NCBI GenBank assembly: GCA_004151065.3
Contig: NWUY0300014117.1
Coordinates: 54,317-64,575, forward strand
Length of the DNA: 10,259 bases
Origin: Larix sibirica
Taxonomy: Eukaryota; Streptophyta; Pinopsida; Pinales; Pinaceae
Direction of reading: 5' to 3'
Part shown: positions 1 to 6,512 of the stretch, one piece after another
How positions within the stretch are numbered: the first letter of the stretch is position 1
How the letters are laid out: every line of letters starts with the position of its first letter
Translations under genes and position numbers: made by a program
The notes under the pieces: generated by a model
Database searches by the model: none
Seen by the model: only the letters and a program-made list of their open reading frames with translations
What the model was told of the DNA's origin: nothing

Positions 1-373
1 TTGGAGGATTGAGTGAAAAACTCAGAAATTATAATCATTGAAAAACAACAAATAATTACTAAGTAAAAAACACTCTAGAGTAACTTATTGATGAGTAAGT
101 CCTAGGAAAACCAAGTCTTCTACAAAATCCATCATGCTACGTCAACTTAGTACAATTTCCCCAAGGGGTATGAACATGCAAATTTTTTGAAAAGGACCAA
201 AATTGGCCTGCGTTGACTTCTAAACATTGATTATGAGCATGAGACTTGTTCACACTTTGGGGGATCTTTGAAAAATCCAACCAAATACAACTTAGGTAGT
301 AACAATGCACACAATACAAGTGGAGAAAATTTTCATTACCATTACATGGATATCCTGGGCGTATATCTGCTAG
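1..373. other. AT-rich intergenic DNA, no gene
   Basis: No open frame here has coding character; the short minus-strand frame at 137-319 has no recognisable motif. A perfect 10-bp palindrome (ACTCTAGAGT) lies near position 74. The stretch around 228-260 (GATTATGAGCATGAGAC followed by TTCACACTTT) resembles 1915-1942, so the left edge may carry a fragment of the dispersed repeat seen at 1.7-2.5 kb. I see nothing else. Confidence 0.5.
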
Positions 374-469
374 TGGGTACCATCTCCATTAACCTGGGGA
401 CGTTGCTTATGATTCAACAAATGGGTACCATCTCCATTAACCCGAGGACGTTACTAATGATTCAACAAA
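374..469. repeat. 48-bp tandem duplication (2 copies)
   Basis: Two head-to-tail copies of a 48-bp unit occupy 374-421 and 422-469. Each starts TGGGTACCATCTCCATTAAC and ends GATTCAACAAA. They differ at four positions by eye. A few bases of a third start (TGGATGGGTA) follow. The unit is 16 codons long, so a plus-strand frame of 70 codons (268-480) stays open across both copies; that openness follows from the period and is not evidence of a gene. The divergence suggests an older event than the 66-bp duplication further right. Confidence 0.9.
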
Positions 470-479
470 TGGATGGGTA

Positions 480-1070
480 GATTGTTTTATCAATGTATAT
501 CACATTCTGTGCTCATTAGCATAGATTCATTTGTCAACCTTGAAATAAGGTTATGTAACATAGTCAGACATTCCCAATTGAAATCAAGATAGTATGATAA
601 CTTTAAGTTAAGCATACTAGAAACTTAAATATCCAAAAATATCAAAGTACAGGAAGCATCCTATAGACTCCATCAAGTGAGGGGCCAAAGGCTTTGGGAA
701 ATATTTTTATTTCCCGTGATTTCTTCATATTTCCATAACTTGAAATATGGGAATTGGGGATTTCAGATGTTTTTATTTTCCATGTTGTTCAATTGAATAC
801 TTATGTAGCTTGAAACAAAATATTAATTACAATTATTTGACAAAATGTTTGTAGTGTTTTCCTGATGTTAAAGATTTTAAAGGAAATATGATATTTCTAT
901 GTCAGATACTTTGATTTGATTTTATGGAAATTTAAACAAATATTCATTCTTAACTATCTAATTTTATTTGTAAAAATAGAAAAATAATCAAATGGCTAAT
1001 GTTGGCCCCTAAAATTTTCTTAGGGAGTCATTACAGTTTATAGGAATATAATTATTTTATCTAGTTTATG
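480..1070. other. AT-rich intergenic DNA, no gene
   Basis: No frame of useful length and no recognisable element. The only structure I can point to is the pair of stem-loops at 696-749, described separately. The rest is low-GC sequence with short A/T runs. Confidence 0.5.
696..749. other. Two adjacent perfect stem-loops
   Basis: GGGAAATA at 696-703 and TATTTCCC at 708-715 form an 8-bp stem with a TTTT loop. Ten bases later CATATTTC at 726-733 and GAAATATG at 742-749 form a second 8-bp stem with an 8-nt loop. Both stems are perfect. There is no gene upstream for which they could be a terminator. Chance occurrence in AT-rich DNA, or a remnant of a MITE-like hairpin, are both possible. Confidence 0.5.
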
Positions 1071-1202
1071 TGACATGTAATAACTTTTGCAGCGAGAATG
1101 CATTTCAGCCGATGGACTTTGTTTGGGGTCATTTCTTGACATGTAATAACTTTTGCAGTGAGAATGCATTTCAGCCGATGGACTTTGTTTGGGGTCATTT
1201 CT
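1071..1202. repeat. 66-bp near-perfect tandem duplication
   Basis: Copies at 1071-1136 and 1137-1202 begin TGACATGTAATAACTTTTGC and end TTTGGGGTCATTTCT. The only difference I find is C versus T in GCAGCGAG/GCAGTGAG. The period is 22 codons, so open frames on both strands run through it and contain the same peptide twice. That peptide repetition reflects the DNA duplication, not a protein repeat. Near-identity inside otherwise strongly decayed sequence indicates a recent event. Confidence 0.95.
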
Positions 1203-1340
1203 TGGCTTTAAAAACAACAAATTATTTAAAAAAGATTATTTTAATTTTGAAGAAAAATAACCAATTAGAGGTTGGCGGAAATGGGTTTATAGCCCCTCTT
1301 TATTTATGGTTTTATAACTAAACAAATTTCAAAATTTCTT
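1186..1340 (+). repeat. Diverged repeat module, copy 1
   Basis: The stretch runs from GTTTGGGGTCATTTCTTGG through an A-rich middle to a GGTTTTATAACTAAA-type end. It aligns by eye with 2545-2670 (GTTTCAAGTCATTTCTTCAC ... GGGTTTTATAATTAAATAAA), with part of 2190-2310 and with 4090-4180. Shared anchors, in order, are TCATTTCTT, an A-rich run, AATTT..GAAAATAA, a G-rich patch, and GGTTTTATA. Identity is low and indels are many, so boundaries are approximate. No coding content is visible. Confidence 0.4.
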
Positions 1341-1404
1341 CTATGAAGTTAATTTTCCTTATCACATTTTCAATGGCGGTGCAATAAAACCAAATTAAAA
1401 TAAA

Positions 1405-1658
1405 GTGTTTTTTTTTCAAAGGATTGACTTCCACAATTACTTTGGTATGTCCTTTTGGGTAGTGACTAATGATCCGTCAACTGTTACTAGGAGTGCTATA
1501 TGTTTCAATGAATTTAGGGTTCTCATGTTGTGTTGGGATCAAACCACTTTGCCAAAAATACCTCAAATAGCTCAAAGAGACCATCTACTAGCACTTGGAC
1601 TTGAACCCAAGTCTTCACAGAGACCCGACCTCCTAGAACCCTGAAGACATATAACACT
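1405..1658 (-). mobile_element. SINE-like retroposon, minus strand
   Basis: On the minus strand the sequence around 1596-1606 reads GGTTCAAGTCC, a perfect fit to the Pol III box B consensus GGTTCRANNCC. It sits in a potential T-arm-like stem (CTTGG/CCAAG). Reading on along the minus strand, the element ends in a run of nine A (plus-strand T run at 1408-1416), as expected for a retroposed tail. AT-rich flanks (1394-1404 and 1659-1669, both ending in ATAAA) could be a degraded target-site duplication, but they are too simple to be convincing. I cannot find a good box A, so the head is either decayed or the box B is fortuitous. A plus-strand frame of 79 codons (1405-1644) is a by-product. Confidence 0.4.
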
Positions 1659-1692
1659 AAAAAAATAAACAATAGGGATAAATGGTGTTGCA

Positions 1693-1712
1693 GGGAATGG
1701 GTGGGCTGGGGG
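1693..1712 (+). other. Canonical G-quadruplex motif
   Basis: Plus-strand G runs lie at 1693-1695, 1699-1701, 1703-1705 and 1708-1712, separated by loops of 3, 1 and 2 bases. This satisfies the usual G3+N1-7 rule, and such short loops generally favour stability. It stands out in a very AT-rich setting. It lies in the G-rich patch of the dispersed repeat module; the equivalent patch at 4158-4171 keeps three runs and the one at 2271-2287 keeps two. Confidence 0.75.
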
Positions 1713-1744
1713 TGTCAAAGAGTTTTTTTCCAATAAAACTAGTT

Positions 1745-1945
1745 TTATGAAGTTTCATGGGTCATTCTTTACACACCATTTTGCATTTTCAGTGTATGAG
1801 GGGTGTTTTGCACGGAACAAAGGGTGGCTTTTAGTAATGGGGAAGTGATTTCTTTCAGAAATAATGATTTTTAGCATGGAGACAAAAAGTAAGTTTGTGG
1901 TTACTATAGATAAGTGATTATGAGCATAAGATTTCTTCATAATTT
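1745..1945 (+). repeat. Diverged duplicated unit, copy A
   Basis: This stretch aligns by eye with 2320-2492. Anchors in the same order are: CACACCATTTTGCATTTTC versus CACACTTCATTTTGTGG; GGTGGCTTTTAGTAATGGGG versus GGTGGTTTTGAGCACTGGGG, each continuing AAGTG; AATAATGATT in both; GTGGTTACTATAGATAAGTG versus GTGGTTAGTCATTGTGAGCA; and a TTTCTTCAT/TTTCTTTCAT end. The copies are about 575 bp apart and well diverged, so this is an old local duplication or two insertions of one element family. No terminal repeats or coding frame could be identified. Confidence 0.55.
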
Positions 1946-1960
1946 TTTTTTATCATCCCT

Positions 1961-2319
1961 TTTTGTCAACATGTGGGTAGTGAAAGTGGAGGATCATACT
2001 TTAGCTCCCACCACACCAACAAGAAGACTACCTCTTTAGAATGGAGATAATGTAAATGTTTTGGATGCTGGAAAAAAGTTTGAACAAATACCATGGAGCA
2101 TCGTTATTGTCACTTATTTGTTCGTAGGTCATATGGACTTTCTCACATTTTGGATAATAAAAATGGTTTTTAGATGTTGGGTCTTGTTTCACAATATTAT
2201 TCGGTCATAAAACATAACAAATTAACACATTCTAATTTCAAAGGAAGTAAACAATAGGAAAGAAAATGGCGAAAGGGGGATTTTGGGGTTTTATAGTTAT
2301 TCATATTTTTTTTAGCCAA
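1961..2319. other. Intergenic sequence, partly repeat-derived
   Basis: No gene is visible. About 2190-2310 contains another decayed version of the module at 1186-1340 (AACATAACAAATTA, an A-rich stretch, a G-rich patch at 2271-2287, then GGTTTTATAGTTA). The remainder, 1961-2185, shows nothing I can classify. Confidence 0.4.
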
Positions 2320-2492
2320 TATGTGGGATAATCTTCACACTTCATTTTGTGGGTCAATCTTCCATATGATAAGAGGTGGTTTTGAGCACTGGGGAAGTGT
2401 TTTTCATGGGAAAATAATGATTATAACTAAAGAGAAGCAAGAAGGTGGTTAGTCATTGTGAGCAATTGATATTCAATGAAAGCTTCTTTCAT
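2320..2492 (+). repeat. Diverged duplicated unit, copy B
   Basis: This is the partner of 1745-1945, with the same order of anchors. A third, shorter trace lies at 4595-4640, where TTAGTCATGAGCA and ATTTTCAATGAAAATGC resemble TTAGTCATTGTGAGCA and ATATTCAATGAAAGC here. Together with the modules at 1186-1340, 2545-2670 and 4090-4180, this shows that 1.2-4.6 kb was a degenerate local repeat array before the 1.35-kb segment arrived in it. Confidence 0.5.
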
Positions 2493-2544
2493 ATGGGGGA
2501 AGGTCATATAGGCCTGCGACATTACAATGACAAATGTGTTTCGA

Positions 2545-2673
2545 TTGTTTCAAGTCATTTCTTCACCTAAAATAACAGATAATAAAAAATAATTCCAATT
2601 TACAAGAAAATAAAAAGTAAGAAGAAAGGATGGGTAACATTTAGGGTTTTATAATTAAATAAAACTTTGGTAA
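2545..2673 (+). repeat. Diverged repeat module, left of insertion
   Basis: The module begins GTTTCAAGTCATTTCTTCAC, runs through AATTTACAAGAAAATAAAAA and GGATGGGTAACA, and ends in GGGTTTTATAATTAAATAAA. It aligns with 1186-1340 and 4090-4180. It directly precedes the left copy of the 15-bp direct repeat. Array-type sequence therefore exists on both sides of the 1.35-kb insertion. Confidence 0.45.
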
Positions 2674-2688
2674 GTTTATTGACCTATC
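2674..2688 (+). repeat. Left copy of 15-bp flanking direct repeat
   Basis: GTTTATTGACCTATC is identical to 4035-4049. A shared 15-mer of mixed composition is unlikely by chance within 10 kb. Its length fits a target-site duplication made by a LINE-type endonuclease and reverse transcriptase. Confidence 0.65.
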
Positions 2689-2715
2689 CCCACGACGCTT
2701 TTATCACCTCATGGC

Positions 2716-3673
2716 ATGATAGTGTATAATCCTCAAGGTGGTCGTGGGGGTAGACCATGCATGGAAGCATGTATCCTCCCTAAGCTATGCTGGTGTACGG
2801 GTATCATATTTGGCATTATGTTTGGATTTGGCGACTTTATCTTGCTCGAGCAAACCAGGGGTCACTTGTTCGACATTCTAACCATTCGCTCCTCCATCAC
2901 GCGGGCATTCATAGCGATGGAAATCCATCCCTACCATTGCTTTGTGGGTGTCCGCATAATGATATGGCTATTGTATATGAAAAACAAGTGCAGAGGACTT
3001 CGTCGGGCAGTTTCTGGCAGTTTCTATCGTGATAGAGCTCATAAGTGTTGCTCCCATACACATTTTCTTGTCTGGCATCTTTAGGCTCCTTTCACCATTG
3101 TTCGTAGAAAGGTTACTTCGAGGAAAATTACATCAGGTCCATGGAGAATGCATATGCCTAGGGCTATCAAGGAGAAGGAAAAAGCTCACGGCTGCTTTGA
3201 ACAGATGGTGAACCTTGAATTTAAGAGGCACATCACGGATATGGAAACTGGTATTTGTAGACAGGGGTGACAGTCGCACCCTGAGTAGTTAATTGGTAAT
3301 ATTGGGTGCATGGTTGATGATTTGGGTTCCACCAAAACCCGCGAGATGTGGTATACTCGGACACTCAGTCTGTTCTAGAATGTGAAGGCTATATTTGGGC
3401 AGGCCATGGAGGATTATGTAGAGGGTAGGCTCAGGGACGACCCTTAGGGATTAAGTTTTGGAAGATCGACGTTCTCAGTTGGAAAATTGGATGAGGCAAC
3501 TCACTCACGACCCGCTGGCTACAGACGAGCACATCAATTCAAAACTCGACACTCTTGCAAGAGAATTGGTCGATAAAACCTTTAGGAGAGCTTCTCATTC
3601 AAACCCCTCGTCCATGCAAAGTCTTCCAACGTTGTCCAAAGGCTTGTCAATAGGGTGCTCGTTCATTGGTTAA
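2716..3673 (+). pseudogene. Decayed protein-coding sequence of unknown family
   Basis: Coding-like translation passes through three plus-strand frames. A first part (about 2754-3029) reads HGSMYPP, a stop at 2781, then MLVYGYHIWHYVWIWRLYLA and onward to ...QRTSSGSFWQFLS. A second part, shifted one frame (about 3085-3444), is rich in charged residues (APFTIVRRKVTSRKITSGPW, IKEKEKAHGCFEQ, MEDYVEGRLRDD) with stops at 3268, 3286 and 3376. A third part in the remaining frame (3458-3634) reads LEDRRSQLENWMRQLTHD and then LDTLARELVDKTFRRAS. An alternative open frame of 122 codons covers 2716-3084. I do not recognise the protein; a capsid/gag-like or host gene origin cannot be separated by eye. Stops and frame changes show it is non-functional. 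It fills the left part of the insertion bounded by the 15-bp direct repeats. Confidence 0.45.
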
Positions 3674-4034
3674 GCCTAATCCTCAAGGTTCCAATCATAC
3701 GATATCCAATCATACAATATCTTCCCCTATTCTCATATATGATGATGATTAGTTATGCAATTGAATCCTTAGGAGTTATAGTTTTTGGTAAAATTCTAGA
3801 CAGTTTCTTTTTGGTTAATCTGGTCATAACTCTTGGCCTGTGGGGGGCTCATTTACTAGTATTCTCCATTATGTTTAGCTTAAGACTTTTAGTTATCTTT
3901 CTTAGACACTCTTAAACTAGTGGTAACTGGTCAAACAATGTCATCGGTTCGCATTTAACAACTTTTTTTTATTCTCTTAAGCTTTGTATATTACTTTTAG
4001 GTTAATAGAATTTCAAACCTTAAAAAAGAAGGAG
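3658..4034 (+). other. AT-rich tail of the insertion
   Basis: This follows the coding-like part and is AT-rich. It carries an 86-codon hydrophobic open frame (3655-3915) that looks like a consequence of T-rich composition, not a membrane protein. It ends with a TTAATAGAATTTC stretch and the A-rich tract before the second direct repeat. In a processed-pseudogene reading this is the 3' untranslated region and poly(A) remnant; no textbook AATAAA is seen close to the end. Confidence 0.35.
3691..3720. repeat. 15-bp tandem duplication
   Basis: CCAATCATACGATAT at 3691-3705 is followed directly by CCAATCATACAATAT at 3706-3720, with one mismatch. It lies inside the insertion, just right of the decayed coding part. 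Confidence 0.85.
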
Positions 4035-4049
4035 GTTTATTGACCTATC
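4035..4049 (+). repeat. Right copy of 15-bp flanking direct repeat
   Basis: Identical to 2674-2688 (GTTTATTGACCTATC) and directly preceded by the A-rich tract AAAAAAGAAGGAG, as expected for the 3' side of a poly(A)-tailed insertion. Confidence 0.65.
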
Positions 4050-4089
4050 ACCTTTTCTACATTGAAAAATACATTTAAATTGTGGCCAT

Positions 4090-4180
4090 GTTTCAAAGCA
4101 TTTCTTGACCAAGAACAAAAGTATTATAACTTAAAAAAAAAAAAACAATTTCAAAGAGGGAAAGGGGTGGGACAACTTTA
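4090..4180 (+). repeat. Diverged repeat module, right of insertion
   Basis: GTTTCAAAGCATTTCTTGACC, a long A run (4134-4145) and AATTTCAAAGAGGGAAAGGG align with 2545-2640. The G-rich patch here has runs at 4158-4160, 4164-4167 and 4169-4171, one short of a canonical quadruplex. This shows that the repeat array resumes on the far side of the 1.35-kb insertion. Confidence 0.4.
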
Positions 4181-4453
4181 AAGATCCAAAATATTCATGT
4201 ATTATAGAAACCTTGATGAAGCTTCATAAATCTTAATATATCAACTATAAATATTTGACAACACAAGTCCAAATGTTTCTTAAATTTCTCTCATTTATAT
4301 ATATATATAAAGTGATGACTTTTTTCTATTCTAAATTTTTTATTAATACATTTTTAATTTTAATTTAATAATTTATATGTAAAATAGTTTGCTTCTGTAA
4401 AAATCTAAGTGGTCTTTTCATGTAAAATAATTTGGAGGATTTGTATAGTCTGG
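4181..4453. other. Very AT-rich DNA with (TA)n
   Basis: No gene. There is a 14-bp pure (TA)7 tract at 4296-4309 and several A- and T-rich runs at 4320-4385. Nothing else is recognisable. Confidence 0.6.
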
Positions 4454-4562
4454 AGCAACTACAAATCCACAATGGAGGGATGCAATACAAATCCCAAAGC
4501 AACTACAAATCCACAATGGAGGGATGCAATACAAATCCATAATGGAGGGATGCAATACAAAT
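4454..4562. repeat. Nested minisatellite, 44-bp and 26-bp units
   Basis: A 44-bp unit starting AGCAACTACAAATCCACAAT begins at 4454 and again at 4498. Its right part, AATGGAGGGATGCAATACAA plus ATCC.., is then repeated alone with a 26-bp period (4515-4540, then 4541-4562). The array therefore has two full units and one truncated unit lacking the AGCAACTACAAAT lead. Copies are almost identical, which points to recent slippage or unequal exchange. Confidence 0.92.
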
Positions 4563-4670
4563 GGTGAATAATACACCCAAAGGGTATGGCCCCTTAGTCA
4601 TGAGCATTTTCAAATTGTGATTTTCAATGAAAATGCTTACACTGAAATGACACTACATAATATACAAAAT

Positions 4671-4728
4671 AAGCAATTCTGGAATGAACAATAATTCATA
4701 AGCGATTCTGGAATGAACAATAATTCAT
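4671..4728. repeat. 29-bp tandem duplication
   Basis: Copies at 4671-4699 and 4700-4728 both read AAGC(A/G)ATTCTGGAATGAAC and continue AATAATTCAT, with one difference. It lies about 110 bp right of the 44/26-bp minisatellite. Confidence 0.92.
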
Positions 4729-4961
4729 ATGTTGAATATATCCAATATAAAGATAGAGTTGAAATTCATAAATGATAATTATATAATTGATCAACTAAGC
4801 GAATGAGATAATTGATACAGTGAGTTTGTGAATATATACTTTGACTCATCATGAATGTAAATGGTTGTTTCCTTTTTTTTAGGTTATGTTCTTTAGTTAT
4901 TATTATTATTATTATTGTATTTTACAGTCTTTACATTGTCTTTTCCTTCAAGATGCTTTGT
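4729..4961. repeat. AT-rich DNA with (TTA)n microsatellite
   Basis: A pure trinucleotide tract (TTA)n occupies 4897-4916, about 20 bp. A T8 run lies just before it. No coding frame is supported. Confidence 0.7.
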
Positions 4962-4979
4962 CCATAAAACGTTTTATGG
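4962..4979. other. 18-bp perfect palindrome
   Basis: CCATAAAACGTTTTATGG equals its own reverse complement. It is centred on AACGTT. It could be a dyad protein-binding site or simple chance. There is no gene nearby for which it would be a promoter element. Confidence 0.6.
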
Positions 4980-5002
4980 GAAAATCTAAGTCTTCATTCA
5001 AC

Positions 5003-5249
5003 CTACAATGCTTTTTTCTTGATTCTTAGTTTTGAAGTTACGAGGATTAAGACATTGGATAATATAAGCAACAAACTTCCAAGCAAAATTGTTGAATTAT
5101 GAAAGGGCCAGACCATCCTAATTCGACTTTGTGGAATTGTGTGGCAATGACTTTTTTGATTTAGGCACTTATACGATCCCACCACCGAGCTTACTTCCAA
5201 ATTACTATGATTGTCACTGCTTTTAATATTGTTGTCATCTTTGATTAGT
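5003..5249 (-). pseudogene. Possible downstream part of coiled-coil relic
   Basis: Continuing on the minus strand from the coiled-coil relic, two frames alternate in looking coding-like. One is part of a 109-codon open frame (5003-5332) with YKCLNQKSHCHT and WPFHNSTILLGSLLL. The other contains PKSKKSLPHNSTKSN and later FNNFAWKFVAYIIQCLNPRN, broken by stops. I cannot identify either. No zinc-knuckle, protease or reverse-transcriptase motif is visible. Confidence 0.2.
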
Positions 5250-5796
5250 TCATTCAATAATATAATGGCTATTGTAATTAGGATGACGATAAGACATCCC
5301 TGTATCTCGTGTCTTATTTTTGGAACATTCACCTTTTGATATTTCTAGTGATTTGTTGATTGATATCATTTCAATATAAAATTCATTATTGTTAATGTTG
5401 ATTGGATCAATATTTGTTTCTTTCTTCATAGTTAGGATTTTTACATTTGATAACTTCTCTATTTCAATTAGGTTGATTATTGTTTCTTTATTGATCAATG
5501 ATTCCTTGTTCATAAATTTCTCTAGCTTTTCATGTTGTTACTTCTTGTCTTTATTCACCTTCTTGATTTGTAAAACCAAACTTTGATTATGGTGCTTAAA
5601 ATGAGAATTTTCTTCATCTCTCAGTTAATCCCTTGTCAAAGATCTTCTTGAGAGCTTTAATTTTTTATTATAATATTTTCTTATTTTTTTGATGTTTTGT
5701 TAGTTCATCCTCTATTTTTTTTAATTTGCGATGCAAATTTATGCGTTTGCGTGTCACCTTCATAATCTTTTGTAGTGAATACTTTTCCACAATCTT
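5250..5796 (-). pseudogene. Stop-ridden coiled-coil-like coding relic
   Basis: Minus-strand translation gives long stretches of Lys/Glu/Asn/Ile-rich, helix-prone sequence. From the upstream end these are KIVEKYSLQKIMKVTRKR then LHRKLKKIEDELTKHQKN and a stop; then IKALKKIFDKGLTER in another frame; then DEENSHFKHHNQSLVLQIKK with a stop at 5540; then an 87-codon open frame from 5513 to 5250 starting MNKESLINKETIINLIEIEK. Stops and frame changes make it non-functional. AT-rich DNA favours K/N/I by itself, so part of this may be composition. A gag-like N-terminal part of a copia-type retrotransposon often has such coiled coils, but no zinc knuckle or protease motif is seen to support that. Confidence 0.3.
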
Positions 5797-6055
5797 AGCA
5801 AATGAGTTTTTTATTTTTAAAAGTTGGCAAATACTTGAACTGTATTGTACAAAAGGGACATCTAGTCCAATATGTTGAATTATATGTGGAATTCATAGTT
5901 TATATTTTACTTATTCCTCAACTTACTTCTTTGATAATTAATAAATACATAATATGCAAGGCACTTACACAATTGGTATTGAATTTCGACTTAAAATTCC
6001 TTAGAATATCCTTTATTGAACACAACTTAATTATTTTTAAATGGCTTATAATGTA

Positions 6056-6121
6056 TGTTTTAATGCCTTTACCTTGGAATAAGAATATCAAAATGCAAGG
6101 ATGTTTTGGACCATTTATTAT
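6056..6121 (+). repeat. Diverged local duplication, copy 1
   Basis: The stretch TTTTAATGCCTTTACCTTGG ... AAAATGCAAGGATGTTTTGG ... CCATTTATT matches 6376-6435 in order, about 315 bp away. Compared with copy 2 it carries an extra segment of about 8 bases (within AATAAGAATATC) and scattered substitutions. Confidence 0.7.
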
Positions 6122-6218
6122 GGCTCATAATATGCCCCTTGAAGATGCAGACCCCTCGACCACTACGCTTTCCTACCTATGCTAGCAAACACATAGCCAA
6201 TTCCAGCAGCATATATTG

Positions 6219-6254
6219 ACCTACATGAAGTGTAGGTAAGGGGGGTTCACCTAC
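6219..6254. other. Overlapping alternative hairpins
   Basis: ACCTACA (6219-6225) pairs with TGTAGGT (6231-6237) over a 5-nt loop. GTAGGT (6232-6237) can also pair with ACCTAC (6249-6254) over an 11-nt G-rich loop. The middle strand is shared, so the two pairings exclude each other. No gene context gives this a regulatory meaning; chance is plausible. Confidence 0.35.
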
Positions 6255-6375
6255 CATAATATATTGGGAAAGATGTGGAACCCTAAGGAGAGAGATGCCC
6301 CCACTAGATTTTTATTTAGTGAACTTGGTTTGGGATTGGGGCGTTTGTAGTTTTGCCAAGGTCAATGGATATACC

Positions 6376-6435
6376 TTTTAATGCATTTACCTTGGTACCA
6401 AAATGGGAGGATATTTTGGCCCATTTGCTATTTTC
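6376..6435 (+). repeat. Diverged local duplication, copy 2
   Basis: This is the partner of 6056-6121: TTTTAATGCATTTACCTTGG, then AAAATGGGAGGATATTTTGG, then CCCATTTGCTATT. The alignment needs one short gap. Confidence 0.7.
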
Positions 6436-6462
6436 ATTAGATGAATTTATCACTGAGGTATT

Positions 6463-6512
6463 TGAATGGCTTTGGATGGATTTTGATGGACAACTGAATG
6501 GCCTTGGATGGA
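6463..6512. repeat. 18-bp direct repeat, 32-bp period
   Basis: TGAATGGCTTTGGATGGA at 6463-6480 recurs as TGAATGGCCTTGGATGGA at 6495-6512, with one mismatch and 14 bases between the copies. Confidence 0.85.

Larger units (their letters stand above)
2689..4034 (+). mobile_element. Putative retroposed insertion, about 1.35 kb
   Basis: The segment lies between two exact copies of a 15-bp sequence and its right end is A-rich (TTAAAAAAGAAGGAG, just before the second copy). These are the two usual marks of an L1/LINE-mediated insertion such as a processed pseudogene or a truncated retrotransposon. The inside differs from both flanks: 2700-3650 is visibly GC-richer and coding-like, while 3660-4020 is AT-rich and could be a 3' untranslated region. 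The flanks on both sides belong to the same diverged repeat array, which supports insertion into it. I see no terminal inverted repeats, no LTRs and no recognisable reverse transcriptase. A processed pseudogene is my preferred reading; a LINE 3' fragment or a coincidental direct repeat is possible. Confidence 0.5.

Noticed and set aside
2727-3689. 13-bp direct repeat TAATCCTCAAGGT at 2727-2739 and 3677-3689 as element ends
   Set aside because: A shared 13-mer is near chance expectation in 10 kb, and it lies inside the better supported 15-bp pair.
3655-3915. 86-codon hydrophobic frame resembling a membrane protein
   Set aside because: T-rich DNA gives F/L/I/V-rich frames by itself; it lies in the probable 3' tail of the insertion.
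4454-4728. CRISPR-like array
   Set aside because: Units are contiguous tandem repeats without unique spacers, in a eukaryotic-looking context.
5802-6185. 127-codon plus-strand open frame
   Set aside because: Hydrophobic and AT-driven, no recognisable motif, and no conserved neighbour.
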